DNA of 20,714 bases from JBBQWZ01 sp043788745 (GTDB taxonomy: Bacteria > Acidobacteriota > Terriglobia > Bryobacterales > Bryobacteraceae): the NCBI GenBank assembly GCA_043788745.1, contig JAYVTO010000029.1, positions 1-20,714 on the forward strand, written 5' to 3'. Of this stretch, positions 14,592-20,714 are shown piece after piece (the stretch's first letter is position 1; each line of letters begins with the position of its first letter). The notes beneath the pieces were generated by a model that saw only the letters and a list, made by a program, of their open reading frames with translations, ran no database searches and was not told the origin of the DNA. The position numbers and the translations under genes were made by a program.

Positions 14592-16274
14592 CTACAGTTC
14601 GAGGATCACGGGCATGATCAGCGGACGGCGCGACGTCTGCTTGGTGAGATAGCGCTTGAGGTCGGCGCGGATCTTCTCCTGCATCACGCCCCAATCGCCG
14701 CGCTCTTCGGCGGACGAGGTGTCGAGGGTTTTCGCGACGACGGCGCGCGCGTCTTCCATCACGGTCGAGCCTTCTTCCATCGACATGAATCCGCGGCTGA
14801 CGATTTCGTAGGTTTCCGCGCGGCCCGTCGATTTGTCGATCGCGACAATGGGCAGCACGAAACCGTCTTCGGAAAGATGGCGGCGGTCGCGGATGACCAT
14901 GTCCTCGACGATTTCGTCGATGGTGCCGGAGTCGATGCAGACGCGGCCAGCGGGAATCTTTTCGCCCTTGCGCGCGGAATAGGCGCCCTTCGCGCCTTTC
15001 TCAATCTCAAGCGTATCGCCGCTTTCGAGAAGGAACGCGTCCTCGAGACCGACGTGACGCAGATGCTGGGCCAATTGGGCGTGCTTCGCCATCTGGCGAT
15101 ACTCACCATGCACCGGCACGAAAAAGCGCGGACGAACGAGATTGAGGATGAGCCGCAGCTCTTCGGCCGAGCCGTGGCCCGAGACGTGAACCGGCGGATT
15201 CATGCTGCCGTACACGATATCGGCGCCGCGGCGCGCGATGTGGTTCAGCATGCGGTAGATCGGCTTCTCATTGCCGGGAATGATGCGCGCGCTCAACACA
15301 ACGGTGTCGTCCTGTTGAATCGACAGATGCTTATGGCTGTCGACGGCTACGCGCGAGAGTGCCGACATCGGCTCGCCTTGGGTTCCCGAAAGCACGACGC
15401 AGGTCTTCGCCGGGGCCGACTGCATGATGTCCTGGGGACGCAGCAGAATGCCGTCCGGCAGGTGCAGAAGGCCGAGCGAATGCGCGATTTCGGTGGTCGA
15501 ATTCATGCTGCGGCCCAGGAACGCGACCTTGCGGCCATGCTCATGCGCAAGATCGAGGATCTGCTGCAAGCGATGAATCGACGAACTGAAGCAGGAGATC
15601 AACAGACGGCGCGGAGTGCGCGTGAAGAGATCTTCGAGGCGCGGTCCGACGGCGCGCTCGGATTCGGTGTAGCCGGGCCGATCGACGTTGGTCGAATCGG
15701 ACAGCAGCAGCAACACGCCGCGCTTGCCGAGTTCGGCGAAGGTGTGTAGATCGAAGAGTTCGTTGTCCGTCGGCGTCGGATCGACTTTGTAGTCGCCGGT
15801 GTGGATGACGATGCCGATCGGCGTGGTAATCACGAGCGCGACGCAACTGACGATCGAGTGCGTCACGTGGATGAACTCGACCGAGAACGCACCGAGCGTG
15901 ATCTTGTCGCCGGGCTTCACCTTGTTGAGCTTGGTGGTGCTATCGAGACTATGCTCTTCGAGGCGGCGTTCGACGAGCGCCAGCGTGAAAGCGGTTCCGT
16001 AGATCGGGATGTTGAGCTTGCTCAACAGAAACGGGATGCCGCCGATGTGGTCCTCGTGGCCGTGCGTCAGGAATAGGGCGCGAACTTTGTCCTTGTGTTG
16101 CGCGAGGTACGCGAAATCTGGGGTCACAATGTCAACGCCGAGAAGCTCAGCGTCGGGGAACATCATGCCGGCATCAATCACGATGATGTCGTCGCCGAAT
16201 CGGAGGGCCATGCAGTTCATTCCGAACTCGCCAAGGCCGCCGATTGGGATTACTTGCAGTTTGGCATTCGCCAT
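14592..16274 (-). CDS. rnj: ribonuclease J
   Basis: A 560-residue metallo-beta-lactamase/beta-CASP ribonuclease with endonuclease and 5'-3' exonuclease activity, acting in mRNA decay and rRNA maturation in the cytoplasm. The N-terminus GGLGEFGMNC leads to the zinc motif HGHEDHIGG. Further ligands follow in THSIVSC and HTGDYKVDPTP. The beta-CASP domain has SDSTNVDRPGYTESE, and SGHGSAEELRLILNLVRPRFFVPVHGEYRQM contains the 5'-phosphate pocket and the final His ligand. The C-terminal 110 residues match the usual RNase J extension. The length is standard (about 555). The ATG at 16274 gives the conserved start; no Shine-Dalgarno is evident. The gene is divergent from vapB, with 81 bp between starts. 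It is the only obvious 5'-3' exoribonuclease in the window and stands in its own transcription unit. Confidence 0.95.
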   Translation of the reverse strand: MANAKLQVIPIGGLGEFGMNCMALRFGDDIIVIDAGMMFPDAELLGVDIVTPDFAYLAQHKDKVRALFLTHGHEDHIGGIPFLLSKLNIPIYGTAFTLALVERRLEEHSLDSTTKLNKVKPGDKITLGAFSVEFIHVTHSIVSCVALVITTPIGIVIHTGDYKVDPTPTDNELFDLHTFAELGKRGVLLLLSDSTNVDRPGYTESERAVGPRLEDLFTRTPRRLLISCFSSSIHRLQQILDLAHEHGRKVAFLGRSMNSTTEIAHSLGLLHLPDGILLRPQDIMQSAPAKTCVVLSGTQGEPMSALSRVAVDSHKHLSIQQDDTVVLSARIIPGNEKPIYRMLNHIARRGADIVYGSMNPPVHVSGHGSAEELRLILNLVRPRFFVPVHGEYRQMAKHAQLAQHLRHVGLEDAFLLESGDTLEIEKGAKGAYSARKGEKIPAGRVCIDSGTIDEIVEDMVIRDRRHLSEDGFVLPIVAIDKSTGRAETYEIVSRGFMSMEEGSTVMEDARAVVAKTLDTSSAEERGDWGVMQEKIRADLKRYLTKQTSRRPLIMPVILEL

Positions 16275-16290
16275 GTATAAACAGTCAGCG

Positions 16291-16320
16291 TAGCATGGCT
16301 CCGCGTAGCATGGCTCCGCG
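16291..16320. repeat. 15-bp perfect tandem duplication
   Basis: TAGCATGGCTCCGCG is repeated exactly twice, 17 bases upstream of the ribonuclease J start and immediately before the -35 box of vapB. A recent slippage duplication in a divergent promoter region could change spacing for the rnj promoter. Confidence 0.8.
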
Positions 16321-16355
16321 TTGACACCTTGATGCCTCCCGCTTAACATCAAGGC
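16321..16355 (+). promoter_or_regulatory. vapB promoter with overlapping operator, probably leaderless
   Basis: TTGACA (16321-16326), a 17-base spacer and TAACAT (16344-16349) form a near-consensus sigma-70 promoter. Seven bases beyond the -10 box lies the GTG start of vapB (16356), so the mRNA would begin at or next to the start codon. An inverted repeat, CCTTGATG (16327-16334) with CATCAAGG (16347-16354), covers the spacer and -10 box. This is the expected place for autorepression by a VapB ribbon-helix-helix dimer. All parts are visible; the binding is inferred. Confidence 0.65.
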
Positions 16356-16592
16356 GTGCGGACTACTTTGACGCTCGACGACGATGTTGCGGCGAAGCGG
16401 AAGGCGGAGATCCGGCGGACCGGAAAACCGATGAAGGCCGTCGTGAATGAGTCGCCGCGGATCGCGCTGCTGTCGTCAAGTGCGGCGAAGCGATTCAAGA
16501 TCGAACCCGTCGATCTGGGACTTCGTGAGGGCTTGTCGTACGACAACGTCTGGAAGCTGATTGAGGAGATCGAGGGCCCGGCGCACACGTGA
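16356..16592 (+). CDS. vapB: VapB-type ribbon-helix-helix antitoxin, orphan
   Basis: A 78-residue protein. The start MRTTLTLDDDVAA, then the helix-turn KAEIRRTGKPMKAVVNESPR, is the ribbon-helix-helix DNA-binding fold of VapB antitoxins. The tail has the FKIEPVDLGLREGLSYDNVWKLIEEIEGP motif that wraps around the VapC PIN domain in this subfamily. The start is GTG with no Shine-Dalgarno site, consistent with a leaderless transcript from the promoter just upstream. The stop overlaps the GTG of the vapC remnant (GTGA), the normal coupled layout. The partner toxin has been deleted to its ends, so this gene is an antitoxin without a local target. It may still repress its own promoter or neutralise a related toxin elsewhere. 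Confidence 0.85.
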   Translation: MRTTLTLDDDVAAKRKAEIRRTGKPMKAVVNESPRIALLSSSAAKRFKIEPVDLGLREGLSYDNVWKLIEEIEGPAHT

Positions 16593-16669
16593 TTCTGGTC
16601 GACGCCAACCTATTGCTCTATGCCTAGCGCTTCCCGGGATGGAAGCACAAGAATCCCCTTTCGCGCTAG
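16589..16669 (+). pseudogene. vapC: vapC toxin remnant: N- and C-terminal ends joined by a deletion
   Basis: From GTG 16589 the frame reads M-I-L-V-D-A-N-L-L-L-Y-A, the standard VapC opening with the first catalytic Asp, and then hits TAG at 16625-16627. In the same frame after this stop comes RFPGWKHKNPLSR and a final TAG (16667-16669). R-F-P-G-x-K/R-x-x-N-P-L is the usual last motif of VapC toxins in this subfamily. About 100 codons with the other PIN acidic residues are therefore missing, joined exactly at the stop. The toxin is inactive. The GTGA overlap with vapB is intact. Confidence 0.75.
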
Positions 16670-16699
16670 CCGTGCCGGGCAGTGTATGCTCTAATCCTG

Positions 16700-17611
16700 A
16701 TGCGTCCGCTCGCCCTCTTCCTTTGCGCCACGATCTCGTGCCCGGCCTGGAACTCGACCGGCCACCGGATCATTGCCGCTGTCGCCTATGACCGTTTGAA
16801 GCCGGCGGTTCGCGCCAAGGTCGACGCGTTGCTCGCGCAGCACCCCGACTACGCTCTACTCACCAAAGGCGCAGGCGCTGACCTGAAAGCCAAGGCACGA
16901 GCCGCTTTTCTCGCCGCCTCCGTCTGGCCCGACGTCATCAAAGGCGATCGGCGATTCTGGAACGAAGCGCGAACGGACGCGAAGCCAACGCCGCGGTTGC
17001 CCGGCTTCCCGGACATGCAGCAGCATCAGGTGTGGCATTACAAGGATCTGCCATTTTCGCCGGACGGCACGGCGACCGTGGAGCAGGGTCCGCCGAACGC
17101 GGAGACGGAGACGAATCGGATCGTAGCGGCGCTGCGCGGCAACGCGAAGTCGAAACCGCTGCAGGCGGCGTACGACATCCCATGGCTAATCCATATTGAA
17201 GGAGACTTGCATCAACCCCTGCACTGCGTCGGTCGCTTCACCAAAGATTCGCCGAAGGGCGACGCTGGTGGAAACGCGGAGTGGGTTACAGGCCCAATGC
17301 GGCTGCACGCCTATTGGGACGGCCTGCTCGGGCGCGACGATTCGGAAGCCAACGTGTCGGCGGTGGCCGCGAAGTTGACAGCGGAACACGGCAAGCCGTG
17401 GCGGATTCGCAAGAGCCCCGGCCGTTGGTTGATGGAGGGTCTGCGCATTTCGAGGAAGGACGTTTACACCTTCGGCAATGAAAACGGCACGCGCAAACAG
17501 CCCGTCGTCTTTCCCCCCGGCTACGGCGAGCGAGCCTCGGCGATTGCGCGCGAACGCGCGGCGATCGCGGGCTACCGGCTGGCAGCGATTCTCAATCGCG
17601 AACTACAATAA
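16700..17611 (+). CDS. S1/P1-type nuclease, exported
   Basis: A 303-residue zinc-dependent nuclease that cleaves single-stranded DNA and RNA, often also releasing 3'-nucleotides. Residues 1-16 are a short signal peptide ending S-C-P-A, so that Trp17 becomes the mature N-terminus, which in this family itself binds zinc. The other ligands are recognisable: H22 (TGHR), D in ASVWPDVIK, H in VWHYKD, H and D in IHIEGDLHQPLHC, and H and D in LHAYWDGLL. The length matches the family. I chose the ATG at 16700 because it puts the signal peptide right before the Trp; GTG 16682 is in frame but adds nothing. It probably scavenges nucleotides in the periplasm. The MFS gene begins six bases after its stop, which suggests an operon. 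Confidence 0.93.
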   Translation: MRPLALFLCATISCPAWNSTGHRIIAAVAYDRLKPAVRAKVDALLAQHPDYALLTKGAGADLKAKARAAFLAASVWPDVIKGDRRFWNEARTDAKPTPRLPGFPDMQQHQVWHYKDLPFSPDGTATVEQGPPNAETETNRIVAALRGNAKSKPLQAAYDIPWLIHIEGDLHQPLHCVGRFTKDSPKGDAGGNAEWVTGPMRLHAYWDGLLGRDDSEANVSAVAAKLTAEHGKPWRIRKSPGRWLMEGLRISRKDVYTFGNENGTRKQPVVFPPGYGERASAIARERAAIAGYRLAAILNRELQ

Positions 17612-17617
17612 CCAACC

Positions 17618-18841
17618 ATGACTCTGCGCCAGATCACGATTCTCGGGCTGCTGGCGTTCGCAGTCGGGATCAACTACATAGACCGCGGGATTCTGTCGGT
17701 CGCCGCCGATCCGCTAAGCCGCGAACTGGGCCTGGGACCCGCCAAGATCGGGCTGCTGCTCTCGGCATTCTTCTGGACCTACGCATCCTGCCAGATCGCC
17801 GCGGGTTACTTGCTCGAACGCCTCACGGTGCGCTGGATGTACGCGGCAGGCTACGCACTGTGGTCACTGGCGACCGTAGCGACGGGATTCTCGCCGAATT
17901 TCGCGGTACTGTTCGGATCTCGACTGGTGCTGGGCGCCGGCGAATCGGTGTCGTATCCGGCGACCTCGAAGGTGATCGCCACCAGCATTCCGGAGCGCCG
18001 CCGCGGAATCGCCAATTCGCTGATCGATGCCGGAGCGCGGATCGGGTCCGCACTGGGCGTCCTGATTGGCGGCTGGCTGATCGCCAAGCTAAGCTGGCGC
18101 GGCATGTTTATCGCGATCGGCAGTGGCAGCCTGCTTTGGCTGATCCCTTGGCTTCTAACAACCAAGCGCCTCGCAGCCACGCAGGCTGCGGCGGCGTTGG
18201 CAACGCCAGGGACGGGCCCGACCATGATGGACATCCTGCGCCGCCGCGAGGCCTGGGGCGCAATGTTGGGGCTGTTCTCATTCAACTACGCCGCGTACTT
18301 CATGCTGACATGGCTGCCGCTGTACTTCACGCGGGAACGCCACTACTCGCCGCAGGACGTCGCCATCTACGGCTCGCTTCCCTTCTGGTGTACGGCCGCT
18401 TCAGCGCTGTTCTGCGGCTGGCTGTCGGACCGTCTGGTCGCCGCCGGATTGCCGTCGTCGACGGTCCGGCGCTGCTTCGCGGTGGGCGGCCTTTGGCTGA
18501 TGATCATGCTGGTTCCAGCCGGTCTGGTGGACAGCGCAAACGCGAGTCTCGGACTGATCATCGGTGCCGCGATCTGTTGCGGAATGTACAGTTCGCACGG
18601 CTGGCTAACCGCCCAAACCCTGGCTGGTCCGCTGGCCGCCGCCCGCTGGACCGGATTACAAAACGCCTTCGGTAACCTGGCCGGAGTGACGGCACCCATC
18701 GTGACAGGCCTTTTGATTCAAGCGACTGGGACGTTTGTGGCGGCGTTCGCAGCGGTCGGACTCGTCCTATTGGCGGGGGGAGCGGCGCAGCTTTTGGTCA
18801 TCGGTCCGGTTCGGCCGATCCAGTGGAAGTCGGCCTCGTGA
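17618..18841 (+). CDS. MFS transporter, anion:cation symporter (ACS) type
   Basis: A 407-residue protein with about twelve hydrophobic helices. It begins with a helix (ITILGLLAFAVGINYIDRGILSVA) in which NYIDR is characteristic of ACS-family porters such as ExuT/GudP. RLVLGAGESVSYPATSKVIATSIPERRRGIANSL is the conserved helix 4-5 region of that family. A second R-R-E loop and a shorter helix 7 region follow. ACS members import organic anions (hexuronates, glucarate, phthalate, phosphorylated compounds) with protons or sodium. The substrate cannot be read, but the position six bases after the S1/P1 nuclease allows uptake of a product of extracellular nucleic-acid breakdown. That link is inference. 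No Shine-Dalgarno site precedes the ATG, so coupling to the upstream gene is likely. Confidence 0.87.
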   Translation: MTLRQITILGLLAFAVGINYIDRGILSVAADPLSRELGLGPAKIGLLLSAFFWTYASCQIAAGYLLERLTVRWMYAAGYALWSLATVATGFSPNFAVLFGSRLVLGAGESVSYPATSKVIATSIPERRRGIANSLIDAGARIGSALGVLIGGWLIAKLSWRGMFIAIGSGSLLWLIPWLLTTKRLAATQAAAALATPGTGPTMMDILRRREAWGAMLGLFSFNYAAYFMLTWLPLYFTRERHYSPQDVAIYGSLPFWCTAASALFCGWLSDRLVAAGLPSSTVRRCFAVGGLWLMIMLVPAGLVDSANASLGLIIGAAICCGMYSSHGWLTAQTLAGPLAAARWTGLQNAFGNLAGVTAPIVTGLLIQATGTFVAAFAAVGLVLLAGGAAQLLVIGPVRPIQWKSAS

Positions 18842-18889
18842 AAAAGGGGTGAATCTTGGCAAACTTCCGCTGTACAGACCTCGTATTCG

Positions 18890-19071
18890 ATGTTAACATC
18901 GGAATGCAATTTAGGGATGATCGCTGATCGTCTTAGTCTGTATAGGTACAGAAGCGATCTGATCAACAATCGAATGTTAGCCTTCTCAAGTTCGGCCCGC
19001 TGTCAACCTTTTGGCTGACGCGTGTCGGCCGGTGAGTATCTTCCTCCGAGTACTCACCGGCTTTCCTTTTT
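18890..19071 (+). ncRNA. candidate structured small RNA ending in a strong terminator
   Basis: The terminator at 19028-19071 lies 187 bp after the nearest stop codon, too far to be a simple gene end. Between are several pairings: GATGTTAACATC (18890-18901, perfect palindrome), GATCG/CGATC (18926-18930 with 18955-18959) closing around CTGTA-TAGG-TACAG (18938-18951), and GTCAACC-TTTT-GGCTGAC. No open frame of note is present. Either a long 3' UTR of the MFS mRNA or an independent sRNA would explain it. No convincing promoter was identified, so the start is only a guess. Confidence 0.35.
19028..19071 (+). terminator. rho-independent terminator
   Basis: GCCGGTGAGTA (19028-19038) and TACTCACCGGC (19051-19061) form a perfect 11-bp stem around a 12-base loop, followed at once by TTTCCTTTTT. 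This is the best intrinsic terminator in the window, oriented to the right. Confidence 0.9.
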
Positions 19072-19119
19072 GCGATCTCTTTTCAGTCGGTTTGCGTTTG
19101 TTCGGTTTGTACCCGTGAC

Positions 19120-19182
19120 TCCCTGCCGTAACCGGCGGGACAATAACCCCGGGCTTCAGCCGGGGGATGTTTTGACCGGTCA
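19120..19182. repeat. cluster of three GC hairpins/palindromes
   Basis: In order these are: TCCC-T-GCCG / TAAC / CGGC-GGGA (19120-19140, stem with one bulge); CCCCGGGC-TTCA-GCCGGGG (19147-19165, one bulged G); and the palindrome TGACCGGTCA (19173-19182). Such clustered hairpins resemble REP/BIME elements. The rest of 19072-19350 holds no gene I can support. Confidence 0.55.
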
Positions 19183-19286
19183 TAGCACTCGTCCCGTCAA
19201 CCACTTGATTTGTTTCATCGGACGGCTTAGTTCAGACACGTGCATAAGGGACTGGGAAAAAAGGCCTCCTGCTCCTCTCGCGAACG

Positions 19287-19349
19287 GGAAAAAATCCTTC
19301 GGCCACTCGCAGCAAAGAACCGCGAACGAAGTCAAAGACGCGCGCGCGT
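19287..19349. repeat. second copy of the dispersed intergenic element
   Basis: The core CAGCAAAGAACCGCGAACGA and the following alternating CG run match 1408-1473, together with a diverged left part (GGAAAAAATCCTTCGGCCACTCG versus GTGAAAAGATCTTCCGACCGCTCG, compared in short pieces). It abuts the transposase remnant. Confidence 0.6.
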
Positions 19350-19350
19350 C

Positions 19351-20070
19351 ATGACCGCCATGAACCAGCTAATGCGGGAGTGCCGCGAGAAGGCGAAGAA
19401 ATGCGATTGATCCGAGCCGCGCACGAAGCCCGAAGCGGCGTTCCGCGAACACGGCATGCCGACGGTGATTCACACCGATAACGGAGCGCCGTTTGCATCG
19501 GTGGCTCCGGGCGGCATGAGCCGTTTGTCGATGTGGCTGGTGAAGCTGGGCATCGTGCCGGAACGCAGCCGGCCTGGTTCGCCGCAGGATAACGGCCGTC
19601 ACGAGCGCATGCATCGCACGATGAAGCAGGCCACGCAAAAGCCTCCACGGGCGACGGCGAAGTTGCAGCAAATCGCCTTCGACGAGTTCCAGCACGAGTT
19701 CAAAAATGAGCGGCCGCACGCCGCACTCGGCAACAAAACGCCCGCGTCGTGTTACCACGTGAGCCCACGCTGCTATCCGCGACGCGTGCCGGAAGTAGAG
19801 TACGGCGACGACTACGAAATCCGCCGCGTGTCGCAAAAAGGCAGTCTCAAGTGGAAGGGCGAGCGAACGTTCATCAGCGAAGTGTTCGGCCACGAAACCC
19901 TGGGGTTGAAGCAGGTGGAGGAACGCTGGCTGGAGATTTACTACGGTCCGATTCTGCTCGGCTGGCTCGACACGCACAAGCATACGTTTCGGAGAACCAA
20001 ACCCAAACAACTCGAACCAACGGAGGAACAGCCCGAGCCAACGGAAGAACCCGGCGGCCCGTACAAATGA
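19351..20070 (+). pseudogene. IS481-family transposase, C-terminal part with in-frame stop
   Basis: From about 19435 the frame matches the second half of an IS481-type DDE transposase: AFREHGMPTVIHTDNGAPFAS (second catalytic Asp), then GIVPERSRPGSPQDNGRHERMH (catalytic Glu), then ERPHAALGNKTPASCY and a C-terminal WKGERTFISEVF...YYGPILLGWLD region. The N-terminal helix-turn-helix domains and the first catalytic Asp are absent. An ATG at 19351 opens the same frame but a TGA at 19408-19410 closes it. The 19 codons before the stop do not look like an IS481 N-terminus, so a deletion joined unrelated DNA here. A 204-residue product could start at 19456 but would be inactive. It extends past the family end with a Pro/Glu-rich tail (residues EPTEEQPEPTEEP). 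Confidence 0.85.
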
Positions 20071-20164
20071 CGCGGGTGGAAAACGCAACTGCGTTTCCCA
20101 CATTCGCACCGGCCCGATTCCAGCTATCCTTCTACCAAGGAAACCAACGCTCCAAACCCAATAG

Positions 20165-20205
20165 AGTGTTACCTATGTCCTCAGGTGAAAGTGTTACCTA
20201 TGTCC
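20165..20205. mobile_element. IS481-type right-end repeats
   Basis: AGTGTTACCTATGTCC occurs exactly twice (20165-20180 and 20190-20205), about 95 bp after the transposase stop. Sequences with TGTTACCTATGTCC are typical of IS481-group termini and are often doubled like this. I could not find the matching left end, consistent with a left-truncated element. Confidence 0.6.
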
Positions 20206-20430
20206 GTGTGCGCACCTCGGGCGATGTTCATTGCGAAGTGCACCAAACCCGAGCCGCGACCAAAGCGGCCCGAAGGGCCGCGCCGGGAGCGGATTCACGA
20301 GCCGGCACCCCGCACTGCTGCTACCAAGATTCAACAATTTACGGGGTGGTTTCTGGAGAGTGAGCGGATGCGTGGCGCGTCTTGACCACCAGCAACCAAC
20401 AGCGCCACAGCAATCCGCAAGCGCTCAATC

Positions 20431-20488
20431 CGAGGCGCGACCGTAAGGTCGCGCGTACTAATCCCCCCCAGCCGAGGCGCGACCGTAA
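20431..20488. repeat. REP-like hairpin with a second, truncated copy
   Basis: GCGCGACC-GTAA-GGTCGCGC (20435-20454) is a perfect 8-bp stem with a GNRA-type loop. CGAGGCGCGACCGTAA recurs at 20473-20488 without its right arm. Both are within 200 bp of a REP-associated transposase start, which fits a REP element and its transposase. Confidence 0.6.
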
Positions 20489-20490
20489 AG

Positions 20491-20530
20491 GGAAACACGA
20501 GGGACAGACAGGAAACACGAGGGACAGACA
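20491..20530. repeat. 20-bp perfect tandem duplication
   Basis: GGAAACACGAGGGACAGACA is present twice without any gap. It begins exactly where the second REP-like copy breaks off. The GGGACAGACA motif is of the kind found in front of REP-associated transposase genes. Confidence 0.85.
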
Positions 20531-20619
20531 GAATCATCGAACTCATTTTGCGGCGAAAGCGACGGAGCGGACGCGAAGTTTGAGAGTTTGGCGGGTTTTC
20601 CTGCACTACGTCGTTAGCT

Positions 20620-20714
20620 ATGTCTCGAAACGCTCGCTGCATCCTACCGGGGTTTGCCCTATCACGTAACCCAGCGCGGTACTGATCGCGAAAATGTCTT
20701 TCTTACGGCGGGCG
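20620..20714 (+). pseudogene. REP-associated tyrosine transposase, 5' end, frameshifted, cut by the window edge
   Basis: From ATG 20620 the frame reads MSRNARCILPG, the usual opening of RAYT/Y1 transposases, and then leaves the family and stops at a TGA (20683-20685). In the next frame the continuation YHVTQRGTDRENVFLTAG is immediately clear. One extra T in GGGGTTTGCCC (around 20649-20653) explains the shift; GGGGTTGCCC would restore P-G-L-P-Y-H-V. The catalytic domain, with the HUH motif and Tyr, lies beyond the window. These proteins move REP hairpins, and such a hairpin lies just upstream. A sequencing error at the T-run is an alternative to a true mutation. Confidence 0.75.

Noticed and set aside
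14445..15749. A 434-codon plus-strand frame opposite ribonuclease J
   Set aside because: Low-complexity Arg/His/Ala-rich translation opposite a gene with an intact zinc site; a composition effect.
20491..20530. CRISPR-like tandem units
   Set aside because: Two units without spacers cannot be a CRISPR array, and no cas gene is present; it is a simple duplication.

Overview
The window looks like a chromosomal segment of a GC-rich Gram-negative bacterium, most likely an acidobacterium of the Solibacter/Bryobacter type. This is inferred from gene content, not from a marker gene. The supports are a lipid A/Kdo biosynthesis block (outer membrane), a winged-helix + transmembrane + TolB-like + TPR regulator of a kind abundant in Acidobacteriota, ribonuclease J with a YmdB-type phosphodiesterase, and many GC-rich intergenic hairpins. 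No tRNA, rRNA, CRISPR array or complete mobile element was seen.

Layout. 1-2110: a secreted protein of unknown function (165-1229), then about 880 bp of non-coding DNA with GC-rich repeats and the remains of a UPF0175/DUF3368 toxin-antitoxin pair. 2113-4921 (minus strand): a Tat-exported ankyrin-repeat protein followed by an MFS transporter. 5110-6804 (plus): a membrane-anchored winged-helix/TPR regulator. 6805-7390: non-coding DNA with an orphan TetR-like operator/promoter and a well-supported 6S RNA directly upstream of ymdB. 7391-11013 (plus): ymdB, a secreted alpha/beta-hydrolase and a polytopic membrane protein. 10988-13896 (minus): a single-chain WaaA-LpxK fusion whose stop codon overlaps the start of nadD. 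13841-14458 (plus): a small periplasmic protein whose 5' end overlaps the fusion gene head to head. 14592-16274 (minus): ribonuclease J. 16321-16669: an orphan vapB with a recognisable promoter/operator and a vapC reduced to its two ends. 16700-18841 (plus): an S1/P1-type nuclease and an MFS anion transporter. 18842-20714: an accessory zone with a candidate small RNA ending in a strong terminator, a cluster of hairpins, an IS481-family transposase remnant, a REP-like hairpin, a 20-bp tandem duplication, and the frameshifted start of a REP-associated transposase at the right edge.

How the parts relate. WaaA-LpxK joins two consecutive steps of Kdo2-lipid A assembly and is translationally coupled to NAD synthesis (nadD). 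6S RNA, YmdB and RNase J all act at the level of RNA metabolism or global transcription, but they lie in separate transcription units. The most distinctive theme is decay. Two toxin-antitoxin loci have lost the middle of their toxin, an operator/promoter has lost its gene, and two transposases are truncated or frameshifted, while the housekeeping genes between them look intact. I did not find a convincing new multi-gene system. The best leads are the fused lipid A enzyme, the leaderless vapB control region, the 6S-ymdB arrangement and the candidate sRNA.
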